This document shows, one piece after another, positions 1 through 7,627 of a stretch of DNA of 9,406 nucleotides. The notes under the pieces are model-generated. The model did not search any database, was not told the origin of the DNA, and was given only the letters and a program-made list of their open reading frames with translations. A program made the position numbers and the translations under genes. How positions within the stretch are numbered: the first letter of the stretch is position 1; the number at the start of each line of letters is the position of its first letter. Origin of the DNA: Planctomycetaceae bacterium (GTDB taxonomy: Bacteria; Planctomycetota; Planctomycetia; Pirellulales; UBA1268); the NCBI GenBank assembly GCA_002694955.1, contig NZNR01000069.1:1-9406 (forward strand), read 5' to 3'.

Positions 1-15
1 AAAAAAATGTCATGA
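1..15 (+). CDS. Possible last codons of an upstream gene (partial)
   Basis: Frame 1 reads Lys-Lys-Met-Ser-stop and ends with TGA at 13-15. This overlaps the ATG of the next gene (12-14) as an ATGA junction, the usual form of translational coupling. Permeases of this kind often follow the gene for their ABC ATPase, so the lost gene could be that ATPase, but this is inferred from context alone. Four codons cannot identify a protein, and the stop may be a chance one. Confidence 0.3.
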   Translation, partial: KKMS

Positions 16-1769
16 AACAATCGGTGAACATGCAGAAGCAATTGCTTGATATTCCACAGGAAAACCAGCTCTCCAGGAAACTCCGAAGAACGCTAGCGTG
101 GAACATTGTCACCTCAACCGTCCACCAGTCACGTTTCCGATTCGGATTGGTCCTCGTGCTCAGTATTATTTTCTGGGCTGCTGTATTCTGCTTGTTCTAC
201 GATGCATTCAGCTTTATCGACTCCATGCATGCCGAAGTTATGTCGTTACTGTTCAATACTTTTTTTTCTGCCCTGATGGTAATGATGACTTTTTCCACGG
301 GCATCTTAATGTATGGCGGCTTGTATCGGTCAGGTGAGTCGTCTTTTCTCCTAACATGCCCTCTACGTGCTGAGACAATCCATGCACACAAATTTACAGA
401 GGCATTCTGGTTCTCGAGTTGGGGCTTCATTCTTCTTGGTAGCCCGATGCTCATTGCGTACGGCATAGTGCGGGACGCACCTTGGAGCTTTTTCTTAATG
501 ATTGTACCGTTTATCGTTACTTTTGTTGTTATTCCAGCGTCTATCGGCAGCATATTGTGCATGCTGGTCGTTGCCGGACTACCTCGACTACGACTTCACG
601 CTTTATCAATATCATTTGCTTTAGTCGCCGTAGGAATCTTTTGGATCTCATGGTCAACTTTTAGTTCCACAAAAAGCCAGTTGCTCACAACTGCTTGGTT
701 TGAGGAAACGCTGTCTCGCCTTGCCATGACCGAGCAGGTATTTCTACCGAGTTGGTGGCTTGCCTCCGGTCTTCTCGATGCGGCACTACGCGGAGAATCT
801 CCCGACTTGACTAATCAAAGCACTCGTGAAGCATTGAAGTTCTTGGGGCTGATTCTCGCCAATGCACTTCTTCTCAGTCTTATAGCCAGTTGGGTTGCAC
901 GCTGGACTTACCGTAAAGGCTACAGCAACCTGCAGGCAGAAGTACCAATCAGGAAGCGCAGACAACTCTTCTGGCTTGATGAACTACTCACACGTGGCGG
1001 ATCAAACGTTGGAAATCCTATTCGCCTGCTGCTTGTGAAAGACCTCCAAATTTTCCGACGCGACGTCACTCAATGGTCTCAATTCATAATCTTTTTTGGT
1101 CTTTTGGGCCTTTATTTCTATAACCTCCGCTCATTTAACTACTCGCATGTCTACGCATCCCTTATTGGGCATCTCAACTTAGCTGTCGTAGGTCTCATCT
1201 TTTCAACTTTCACAACCCGATTTGTTTTTCCATCAATTAGCCTTGAAGGTCGCCGTTTTTGGATCCTTGGTCTTCTTCCTATTGATCGAGATCAAATTGT
1301 ATTGTCTAAGTTTTTCTTCTCATTTGCAGGGGGCCTCATACCCTGCCTTGGATTAATTCTCTTAAGTGACTCCATGCTTGGATTGCCGTGGAGCACCATC
1401 TTTATTCACCTAATGTGCAGCCTTGCTCTGTGTTCTGGCCTCTCAGGTATTGCTGTTGGAATGGGGGCAAGCATTCCTAATTTTCGTGAATCATCGCCCG
1501 CAAAAATTGCAGCTGGATTTGGGGGAACTCTGAGCCTCGTCCTCAGTGCCATGTTCATTATTCTTCTGGTTGTGACCGTTGGTTTCACGCACCACTTCAA
1601 TCTCTTACAGCAAACTCTAGGCCAAGTCCCTTTGGACACAGCAAGCCAACTCCTTGGAAGTTCTGGTGGACAAGTTGTCAGCCTCTGCATAATTATCGCG
1701 GGTGGCCTGCTAGCCACTTTCTTACCCTTGATACTTGGAATCCGTGCATTCAGACAACTGGAACCCTGA
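12..1769 (+). CDS. Polytopic membrane protein, putative ABC exporter permease (ABC_tran_2-like)
   Basis: This 585-residue inner-membrane protein has about twelve hydrophobic segments, near residues 44-64, 77-103, 132-152, 158-190, 196-216, 275-297, 357-372, 384-404, 432-452, 458-486, 500-525 and 553-576. A charged cytoplasmic-looking stretch (about 298-350) separates two halves. Blocks I recognise from the putative ABC exporter family (Pfam ABC_tran_2) are KDLQIFRRDVTQWSQ (343-357), SLEGRRFWILGLLPI (410-424) and FRESSPAKIAAGFGGTLSL (491-509). No Walker motifs are present, so it would need a separate ATPase, perhaps the gene that seems to end at 15. The substrate is unknown. The start at 12 has no visible Shine-Dalgarno but makes an ATGA overlap; an ATG at 30 is an alternative. 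Membrane topology is clear; the family assignment is from memory. Confidence 0.75.
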   Translation: MKQSVNMQKQLLDIPQENQLSRKLRRTLAWNIVTSTVHQSRFRFGLVLVLSIIFWAAVFCLFYDAFSFIDSMHAEVMSLLFNTFFSALMVMMTFSTGILMYGGLYRSGESSFLLTCPLRAETIHAHKFTEAFWFSSWGFILLGSPMLIAYGIVRDAPWSFFLMIVPFIVTFVVIPASIGSILCMLVVAGLPRLRLHALSISFALVAVGIFWISWSTFSSTKSQLLTTAWFEETLSRLAMTEQVFLPSWWLASGLLDAALRGESPDLTNQSTREALKFLGLILANALLLSLIASWVARWTYRKGYSNLQAEVPIRKRRQLFWLDELLTRGGSNVGNPIRLLLVKDLQIFRRDVTQWSQFIIFFGLLGLYFYNLRSFNYSHVYASLIGHLNLAVVGLIFSTFTTRFVFPSISLEGRRFWILGLLPIDRDQIVLSKFFFSFAGGLIPCLGLILLSDSMLGLPWSTIFIHLMCSLALCSGLSGIAVGMGASIPNFRESSPAKIAAGFGGTLSLVLSAMFIILLVVTVGFTHHFNLLQQTLGQVPLDTASQLLGSSGGQVVSLCIIIAGGLLATFLPLILGIRAFRQLEP

Positions 1770-1866
1770 GCTATGCTGCCCTAATTACTGAATTCGAAGT
1801 TGTTAGGACTTTCCCCTCGAATTATTGTTTTCTCGCGTTATTAGACCTGGTTTCTGGCCTTACTAG

Positions 1867-1896
1867 TTGATTGGTCTATTGTTTAAATAGTTAAAT
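1867..1896 (+). promoter_or_regulatory. Candidate promoter of the mqn operon
   Basis: TTGATT (1867-1872) and TTAAAT (1891-1896) are 18 bases apart in an AT-rich stretch, about 40 bases before the mqnA start. Each box matches the sigma-70 consensus at four of six positions. A second pair, TTGTTT (1879-1884) and TAGATA (1902-1907) with 17 bases between, is weaker. The 167-base gap between the membrane-protein gene and mqnA holds no clear terminator hairpin, so read-through from upstream is also possible. Confidence 0.3.
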
Positions 1897-1936
1897 TCAT
1901 TTAGATAGTTGGATTCCGAGAACAGCCATTACGAAA

Positions 1937-2863
1937 ATGATCCGTCCACTACGAACTCCAATGAAACAGCGAACCAACCGAAGCTCTGCTGGACTCGGCG
2001 GTGAACGAATCGGTGCGGTTCAATACCTGAATAGTCGACCGCTGATATACGGTCTCGGCGACTCCTTGGACTTCGATCTCCCGAGCAGACTGGCAGATCG
2101 TCTCGCGAGTAATGATCTAGACGCTGCTCTTATTCCTTCGATTGAACTGTTTCAACGCCTTGATACACCTCTTGCTAAATCTTCTAGACGTGAACATCAC
2201 TGGCCAGCTAAGAATGCAGGTTCTTACCACGTTGTTTCTAACGCGTGCATTGCCTGCCTTGGACCGGTTATGAGTGTCCGACTTTTCTTTCGTACACGTC
2301 CAGAGAAAACTTCAAGAATCGCTGTAGATGAAGGTTCGAGGACAAGCGTAGCACTCTGCCAGATTTTATTAGCTAAATTATTTGATAATTACCCGGAACT
2401 TGAAGTGCTCCCCATTGGGGAGAGTATAGAATCAACTACTGCTGATGCCGTGCTTCTGATAGGTGACCGTGCAATAGGCCCAACGAGTGGTGGCTTTCAG
2501 ACTGTTTGGGATCTGGGTGACGAGTGGCACAAGTGGACGGGCCTACCATTCGTCTTTGCTGTCTGGGCCGCACGTCCGACCGTTAATTTCCGGCGACTGG
2601 GCAGTCGACTCAACGCTGCTCGCGATGCCGGCCTTGCCAATCTTGCAACTATAGCGGCCATTGAAGCTGCGCCTCACGGACTTTCTGTTCCGCAGTGTCT
2701 TGACTACCTAGGAGATAATCTTCATTACAATCTCGGACAATACGAACGAGAGGGATTACGACTCTTCCACGAATACGCCATTGAACTTGGCCTTGCTCCA
2801 TCTGATGGTATTTTTGATGCTGCATTTCAATACTCAAAACATTCTCCAACCGGTGCCCAGTGA
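1937..2863 (+). CDS. mqnA: Chorismate dehydratase MqnA (futalosine pathway)
   Basis: MqnA dehydrates chorismate to 3-enolpyruvylbenzoate, the entry step of the futalosine route to menaquinone, in the cytoplasm. The 308-residue protein has the periplasmic-binding-protein-like fold typical of the family. Recognisable blocks are RIGAVQYLNSRPLIYGL (24-40), DLDAALIPSIELFQ (60-73), SNACIACLGPVMSVRLFF (101-118), VDEGSRTSVALCQILL (130-145), ADAVLLIGDRAI (169-180) and WTGLPFVFAVWAAR (200-213). The family usually begins just before RIGAV, so the first 23 or so residues are an extension. An ATG at 1961 is a shorter alternative, and neither start has a good Shine-Dalgarno. Residues about 79-94 form a basic stretch that looks like an insertion compared with other MqnA proteins. 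The stop overlaps the mqnC start, giving a coupled operon. Confidence 0.9.
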   Translation: MIRPLRTPMKQRTNRSSAGLGGERIGAVQYLNSRPLIYGLGDSLDFDLPSRLADRLASNDLDAALIPSIELFQRLDTPLAKSSRREHHWPAKNAGSYHVVSNACIACLGPVMSVRLFFRTRPEKTSRIAVDEGSRTSVALCQILLAKLFDNYPELEVLPIGESIESTTADAVLLIGDRAIGPTSGGFQTVWDLGDEWHKWTGLPFVFAVWAARPTVNFRRLGSRLNAARDAGLANLATIAAIEAAPHGLSVPQCLDYLGDNLHYNLGQYEREGLRLFHEYAIELGLAPSDGIFDAAFQYSKHSPTGAQ

Positions 2864-4011
2864 TTGAAAAAGAAATTCAGAAAATACTTGATTCGGTTAC
2901 CGAAGGCCAGCGGTTGAACAGCGGTGATGCGATTAAACTTCTTGAGTCCAACGCTTTGGCTTCAATTGGCCAAGCAGCAAATGCTGTGACCACAAAGCTT
3001 CATCCAGAGGCATACCGAACGTACAACATCGACCGGAATATTAACTACACAAATATTTGTACCGCCGTATGTGATTTCTGTGCTTTTTACCGTGGCCCGA
3101 AAGATCCGGAAGGATATGTACTCGACAGAAAGATCCTGCTCAAGAAAATTGAGGAGACTGTTGCTATCGGAGGGGATCAGATACTGCTACAAGGAGGCAT
3201 GCACCCCACGCTCCAGCTTGAATGGTACGAGGAACTCCTTCGAGATATTAAGCTTCAGTTTCCTCAGGTGAATGTCCATGGATTTTCTCCTCCAGAAATC
3301 TTTCATCTTACAAAAGTAACTAAACTACCCCTCCTAGAAATTCTTGAAAGACTGGCTGCAGCGGGACTTGGATCGCTTCCGGGTGGAGGCGGTGAAATAC
3401 TCGTAGACCGAGTGAGAGCAGCCATGACTCGTGGCAAAGTTATGACGGATGACTGGCTGGATGTTCATCGGCAATGGCACAGTCTTGGTGGGCGAAGCAC
3501 CGCAACAATGATGTTTGGACACATTGAAACATTAGCCGAAAGAATAGAACATCTAGAGCGATTGCGAGAACTACAAGATGAGACAGGTGGATTTACTGCT
3601 TTTATTTGCTGGTCATTCCAACCGGACAACACCGAGATGTCTCATATTCCTCCCTCGGGTGCTTTCGAATACTTGAAAACTCAAGCGGTTGCTCGGCTCT
3701 ACTTGGACAACATTCCCAACATCCAATCGAGTTGGGTCACCCAGGGAAGAGACATTGGTCAACTTGCACTTTTGTTTGGTGCGAACGATATGGGCAGCCT
3801 GATGTTGGAAGAAAATGTAGTCAGCGCTGCGGGAACAGTACACCACCTCACCCTAGACCAGATGCGTTCTGCAATATCAGAGCTTGGCTGGGAACCGAGA
3901 CGCCGCAATGTCTTCTATGAAATTGTAGATGGCACACACGACCAATTATTGGAAACACGGAATAGGTCGCCAGCGAACGTCGAACTGCCTCTCCTGACTT
4001 CAGCAACGTAA
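2860..4011 (+). CDS. mqnC: Cyclic dehypoxanthinyl futalosine synthase MqnC (radical SAM)
   Basis: MqnC is a radical SAM enzyme that cyclises dehypoxanthine futalosine to the spiro compound cyclic DHFL in menaquinone synthesis. The CX3CX2C cluster-binding motif is at Cys67, Cys71 and Cys74 within NICTAVCDFCAFYR. Further family blocks are GGDQILLQGGMHP (104-116), HGFSPPEIFHLTK (140-152), SLPGGGGEILVDRVR (172-186), MMFGHIET (217-224) and CWSFQPDNTEM (250-260). The length, 383 residues, is normal. MqnE is a related radical SAM enzyme, but the LPGGGGEIL and CWSFQP blocks and the position after mqnA favour MqnC. The start codon is GTG, and GTGA overlaps the mqnA stop, which indicates translational coupling. 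Confidence 0.92.
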   Translation: MIEKEIQKILDSVTEGQRLNSGDAIKLLESNALASIGQAANAVTTKLHPEAYRTYNIDRNINYTNICTAVCDFCAFYRGPKDPEGYVLDRKILLKKIEETVAIGGDQILLQGGMHPTLQLEWYEELLRDIKLQFPQVNVHGFSPPEIFHLTKVTKLPLLEILERLAAAGLGSLPGGGGEILVDRVRAAMTRGKVMTDDWLDVHRQWHSLGGRSTATMMFGHIETLAERIEHLERLRELQDETGGFTAFICWSFQPDNTEMSHIPPSGAFEYLKTQAVARLYLDNIPNIQSSWVTQGRDIGQLALLFGANDMGSLMLEENVVSAAGTVHHLTLDQMRSAISELGWEPRRRNVFYEIVDGTHDQLLETRNRSPANVELPLLTSAT

Positions 4012-4027
4012 CTCAAGGTCAACTTGC

Positions 4028-5344
4028 ATGCTGAATACCGGTCAGAAGCATCGGTCGTTTTTAGTTCGATCGAAATGGCTATTTCCTGTTTCCTGCCGTC
4101 CTTTAGAGAATGCGTGGATTCGTGTTGAAAGAGGCGTTGTGACAGGCTTCGGAGTTTGGCCTCCACGTAAAGACACAGGCATCGAGGTAATCGATCAAGG
4201 CAATACCATTATTACGCCTGGTTTTGTTAATGCTCATTCCCACCTTGAGTTTTCTTCATGCCAAAAACCGTTTGATACCACGGGCGGACTTCACGAATGG
4301 ATACGTGAGGTCGTTTCTTGGAAGCGTAGTCAATACACGCCCTCAACGACTGCCCATAAAAAAATTACTGACGCCATCGTGTCCGGAATTAATGAATCCG
4401 CTGCATGCGGAGTGGTGGCTCTTGGTGAAATTGCAACTAGCGATATCGCTTACAACGAAATATCAGGCCGGCTTCGCCTCCGTGTCTTTCAAGAAGTTCT
4501 TGGACTGAATCAGTCGACCGCAAACTCACTTCCATCACGGGTAGTGTCCAACTTACGTAGTCTTCAAAGATTATCACGTGCTAATGTTGCTGTCGGGCTA
4601 TCACCTCATGCACCTTACTCTACCCAATGGCATATTGGTCGGGCAGCATTAGCGGCAGCAAAATGTAATCTCGATTGCTTCCGAAGAAGAGCGAGACACA
4701 ACACATGCGTAACGCCTCTCGCCATGCATTTAGCCGAATCGAAGTTTGAGGAAGAGTTCCTCATTAAACAAACAGGACCTTTCCGGGAGCTTTTCAATGA
4801 ACTCGACATTTGGCCTGAAGCTACCCCAAAGTTAGCTACAACTGCGGACTGGATATCTTTATTAGCGAAGAGTGGTCGCGGCCTCATCATTCACGGAACG
4901 TATCTGGCCGACAACCCGCAAGCAATGGCCCGACTCAAATGCCATCGGCACACTCTTGCCCTCGTTATTTGCCCTCGCACGACACGTGCATTATCTGGCA
5001 GCCTTCCCCCTCTCCAAGAATTAAAAAAGCCTGGGGTCCGAATTTGTCTTGGCACTGATGGACGCGGTTCAAACCCTGATCTCTCTATTCGTGCAGAAGC
5101 AGCGTGCCTAATCGACGCTGGTCTGGCAACACCTCAAGAAGCACTGGCCATGATTACGGCCAATGGAGCGTGGGCACTCGGTTTCGAAGACCGCACAGGA
5201 CTTATTGCCAGCGGACGACCTGCTGACTTCGTAATCCTTAAACCAACTGGCACACCAAAGACTTTGGTTAAAGCAGCCGCTGCGATATTTGAATCAACAA
5301 CAGAAGTGGTCTCTACGTTCCGAGGTGGTCAACCAATAAGATAA
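4028..5344 (+). CDS. Amidohydrolase, probable aminodeoxyfutalosine deaminase (MqnX-type)
   Basis: This 438-residue enzyme belongs to the metal-dependent amidohydrolase superfamily (cytosine deaminase/chlorohydrolase branch). The expected metal and catalytic residues are visible: His70 and His72 in FVNAHSHLEFS, His194 in LSPHAPYS, His234 and Glu237 in AMHLAES, His289 in IIHGTYL and Asp344 in LGTDGRGSNP. A C-terminal ADFVIL segment returns to the small beta domain. It begins 16 bases after mqnC, with AAGG at 4015-4018 nine bases before the ATG, so it is co-transcribed. From family and context I infer that it deaminates 6-amino-6-deoxyfutalosine to futalosine. S-adenosylhomocysteine or another aminopurine deaminase activity is possible. 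A Cys- and Arg-rich stretch at about 213-230 looks like an insertion just before the His234 strand. The deaminase class is firm; the substrate is less so. Confidence 0.75.
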   Translation: MLNTGQKHRSFLVRSKWLFPVSCRPLENAWIRVERGVVTGFGVWPPRKDTGIEVIDQGNTIITPGFVNAHSHLEFSSCQKPFDTTGGLHEWIREVVSWKRSQYTPSTTAHKKITDAIVSGINESAACGVVALGEIATSDIAYNEISGRLRLRVFQEVLGLNQSTANSLPSRVVSNLRSLQRLSRANVAVGLSPHAPYSTQWHIGRAALAAAKCNLDCFRRRARHNTCVTPLAMHLAESKFEEEFLIKQTGPFRELFNELDIWPEATPKLATTADWISLLAKSGRGLIIHGTYLADNPQAMARLKCHRHTLALVICPRTTRALSGSLPPLQELKKPGVRICLGTDGRGSNPDLSIRAEAACLIDAGLATPQEALAMITANGAWALGFEDRTGLIASGRPADFVILKPTGTPKTLVKAAAAIFESTTEVVSTFRGGQPIR

Positions 5345-5364
5345 AAACACCGATTGATAGTTAA

Positions 5365-6243
5365 TTAAAGCCTGCAGTTTGATATATCCGTTTCAATAAT
5401 GGCGGAAGCACCTATCGATTCAAGACGTTCCATAATTTTGTGGGTCTCATTTCGCCGCACCATCGCTCGAACAGAGCACCAACTATCGTCTTCGAGTGCG
5501 CTTACAGTAGGTGAATTGAATCCCGGAGTAATATTCTCAGCCTCAGCCAGCCGATTGCGTGGAACATTATATTCCAATAATGTCCATGTTCGGGCTATGA
5601 CAACCCCTTGCAGACGGCGTACAATACGGTCAGCCATATTGGTATTGGTAATACTTTTGTTTTGAACAAGTACCGTCTCGTAACAACCTATCTCTTCGAG
5701 TACTCGAAGTCGATTTGCCGCAAGGGTACTCCCCGTCTCAACAAGATCAACTACAGCATCGGCTACACCCAAAGAGACCATGATTTCAACACTACCTGAA
5801 AGCTCAACCAAATGAACCTCAACGCCATGCTGGGCTAACCAATCCTGAGTTATTTTTGGGAAACTCGTGGCAACTCTTCGCCCCTGCAGGCTCTCTGGTG
5901 AGGTAATCTCTGCATCATCGGGTACACATAACGCCAACCTACAGCCACCAACACCGAGTGATAACCTCTCAATAAGATCAACCCGTCCCTCAGCGACAAG
6001 ATCGGCACCAGTGATACCGAGATCGATTGCACCCTCTGCTGTAAGGATTGGAATATCATCGGTTCGCAGAAAAACAATCTCAACCGGCACATCACGGCAT
6101 CGTGCAAACAACGAACGAGAAATTCGTCGAAACGAAAGGCCTGCATCATGAAGCAAGTTGGCGACTACTTCTGACAACCGTCCCTTACTCGGAATCCCTA
6201 TACGCAACATCCGTTCCTCTACCTCTATTTGCGATTTTTTCAT
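5365..6243 (-). CDS. hisG: ATP phosphoribosyltransferase, long form HisG
   Basis: HisG joins ATP and PRPP to give phosphoribosyl-ATP, the committed first step of histidine synthesis. The 292-residue reading shows the N-terminal LRIGIPSKGRLSE block (13-25), FLRTDDIP (58-65), DLGITGADLV (74-83) and the PRPP-binding motif VVDLVETGSTLAAN (164-177). After it come NITPGFNSPTVS (237-248) and a C-terminal ACT-like HisG_C domain from about 249 to the end. The long form is normally a hexamer inhibited by histidine and does not need HisZ. A second start at Met12 (6210) has GAGGA and GAGGT upstream and matches the usual start of the family better; Met1 (6243) has little in front of it. The gene lies 38 bases after hisE on the same strand and meets the mqn operon tail to tail. 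Confidence 0.95.
   Translation of the reverse strand: MKKSQIEVEERMLRIGIPSKGRLSEVVANLLHDAGLSFRRISRSLFARCRDVPVEIVFLRTDDIPILTAEGAIDLGITGADLVAEGRVDLIERLSLGVGGCRLALCVPDDAEITSPESLQGRRVATSFPKITQDWLAQHGVEVHLVELSGSVEIMVSLGVADAVVDLVETGSTLAANRLRVLEEIGCYETVLVQNKSITNTNMADRIVRRLQGVVIARTWTLLEYNVPRNRLAEAENITPGFNSPTVSALEDDSWCSVRAMVRRNETHKIMERLESIGASAIIETDISNCRL
6215..6225 (-). promoter_or_regulatory. Shine-Dalgarno sites favouring the internal hisG start
   Basis: On the minus strand GAGGT (6225-6221) and GAGGA (6219-6215) lie 10 and 4 bases before the ATG at 6210-6208. The upstream ATG at 6243 is preceded only by a weak TAGAGAC. This supports translation from Met12 and a protein of 281 residues. Confidence 0.5.
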
Positions 6244-6281
6244 TGTCTCTACTAGCGTTTACCTTGATTAAATCCGTAACT

Positions 6282-6644
6282 TTACAATGACTGTTTTCTA
6301 GACGCTTTCTCTTCCAGACCCGACACACCGAAACGGCCGGCAAGTGTGGTTTCTACTTGACTGAGTGTTAGATCCCGATGAGCCAACAGTACAATAGCGT
6401 GGTAGAACAAGTCTGCTGCTTCTGAAACAACTCTTTCATCCGACTCATTGGCTGCAGCTTCCACCAACTCACCGGCTTCTTCAGTAATCTTTGAACCGAT
6501 TTTTGCTACACCCCCAGCAAAAAGTTTACTGGTATACGATCGATCTGTATCTGCTGTTTTTCGGCTGGCAATGATATCCTCAAGTTGCCCGAGAACCGTT
6601 CCAACAGATTCTTCTGATGCTCGCTTCAGGCTTTTTGATTTCAT
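6282..6644 (-). CDS. hisE: Phosphoribosyl-ATP pyrophosphatase HisE
   Basis: HisE hydrolyses phosphoribosyl-ATP to phosphoribosyl-AMP and pyrophosphate, the second step of histidine synthesis. The 120-residue protein has the MazG-like helical fold signature: SYTSKLFAGGVAKIGSKITE (36-55), with acidic metal-ligand candidates Glu55, Glu56, Glu59 and Glu62, then EAADLFYHAIVLL (75-87) with Glu75 and Asp78. The C-terminal RFGVSGLEEKASR (104-116) is typical of the family. It stands alone with no fused HisI cyclohydrolase. AGGAG sits almost against the ATG and GGAG about 12 bases before it. It is first in a two-gene unit with hisG and is transcribed away from miaA. Confidence 0.93.
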   Translation of the reverse strand: MKSKSLKRASEESVGTVLGQLEDIIASRKTADTDRSYTSKLFAGGVAKIGSKITEEAGELVEAAANESDERVVSEAADLFYHAIVLLAHRDLTLSQVETTLAGRFGVSGLEEKASRKQSL

Positions 6645-6731
6645 TGCTCCTGCTTCTCCAAAAGAGATTTTTACCTCATACTAATGAAGTAACTCTACCA
6701 CGCGACAACGACTTACGACACCAAAGATCAA
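6645..6731. promoter_or_regulatory. Divergent hisE/miaA intergenic region
   Basis: These 87 bases must supply transcription starts for both hisE (leftward) and miaA (rightward). On the minus strand TTGTCG (6708-6703) and TAGTAT (6683-6678) are 19 bases apart, each matching consensus at four of six positions; the spacing is long. I see no convincing promoter for miaA, no attenuator-like hairpin and no His-rich leader peptide. Confidence 0.3.
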
Positions 6732-7622
6732 ATGCCAGCATCAATGCCTGAATTAGCAAGTGATTGCATAATCCTCACAGGCCCAACCGCATCCGGCAAG
6801 ACTGCATTGGGCATTCGTGTCGCGCAGCGACTGAATGCTGAGATTATTAGTACTGATTCAGTCGCCGTCTATAAAGGCTTTGACATCGGTGCAGCTAAAC
6901 CAACGATGAAAGAGCAAACCCAAGTGATGCACCATTTACTTGATATCGTAGATCCTTCAACTCCGTTTACCGTATCAGATTGGCTTCTGGCAGCGGCTCG
7001 CGTGATGGAGGACTGCCGCAATCGTGGTCGCCGCATTCTCTTCGTTGGTGGCACTCCACTCTACCTCCGATGTCTTCGAGATGGCCTCGATGAATCCCCC
7101 CCAATTGACGTTGAACTACGAAATAGTCTGGCGAACCAGATAAAATACAACGGGTCCAAAATTGTTTACGAGAAACTCAAATCACTCCGTCCTGACATAG
7201 CCGCTTCCATTCACCCGAATGACACGAAACGGATCATAAGGGCCCTCGAAATTATTAAGTTGTCAGGTGTCAATCACAAGCGTTCATGGACCTCTGCAGT
7301 TAATCTAGAGAAGCAACTTTTCCCATGCCCGATACTCGTCATCGATCATCCACGAAAAATCATCAACAGCCGAATCAATGAGAGAGTTGAATTGATGTTT
7401 GAGTCTGGCATTCTTGAGGAAACCGAAGCTGCCGAACAGAAATCTGGTATTGGTAAAGTAGCCGAACAAGCGGCCGGCTATAAAGAATCTCTTGCGTATA
7501 TCCGCGGTGAAATGACAAAAAAGGAAGCGGTCCTGAAAACGCAACAGCGTACGCGTCAACTAGCCAAGCGTCAGCGAACGTGGTTCAGGAGTTTTCCTGA
7601 TGCGGTGTGGTTATCTGCTTGA
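6732..7622 (+). CDS. miaA: tRNA dimethylallyltransferase MiaA
   Basis: MiaA transfers a dimethylallyl group to N6 of A37 in tRNAs reading U-starting codons. The 296-residue protein has the P-loop GPTASGKT (17-24), then TDSVAVYKGFDIGAAKP (41-57) with the conserved Asp42, HHLLDIVDP (67-75), VGGTPLYLRCL (105-115) and HPNDTKRIIRALEI (161-174). The C-terminal QRTRQLAKRQRTWFR block is also typical. Length is near the usual 300-315. An ATG four codons downstream (6744) is an alternative start; neither has a strong Shine-Dalgarno. It is divergent from hisE and appears to be a single-gene unit. MiaB, which normally works on its product, is not in the window. Confidence 0.94.
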   Translation: MPASMPELASDCIILTGPTASGKTALGIRVAQRLNAEIISTDSVAVYKGFDIGAAKPTMKEQTQVMHHLLDIVDPSTPFTVSDWLLAAARVMEDCRNRGRRILFVGGTPLYLRCLRDGLDESPPIDVELRNSLANQIKYNGSKIVYEKLKSLRPDIAASIHPNDTKRIIRALEIIKLSGVNHKRSWTSAVNLEKQLFPCPILVIDHPRKIINSRINERVELMFESGILEETEAAEQKSGIGKVAEQAAGYKESLAYIRGEMTKKEAVLKTQQRTRQLAKRQRTWFRSFPDAVWLSA

Positions 7623-7627
7623 GCTAC

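Noticed and set aside
3613..3846. Several open frames in other phases inside mqnC and the other genes.
   Set aside because: They lie wholly inside strong genes with clear family motifs and have no features of their own.
6855..6902. MiaA substrate loop reads DSVAVYKGFDIG rather than the frequent DSMQVYRGMDIG.
   Set aside because: This loop varies in the family (the E. coli protein reads DSALIYKGMDIG), and Asp42, the P-loop and the C-terminal blocks are all normal.
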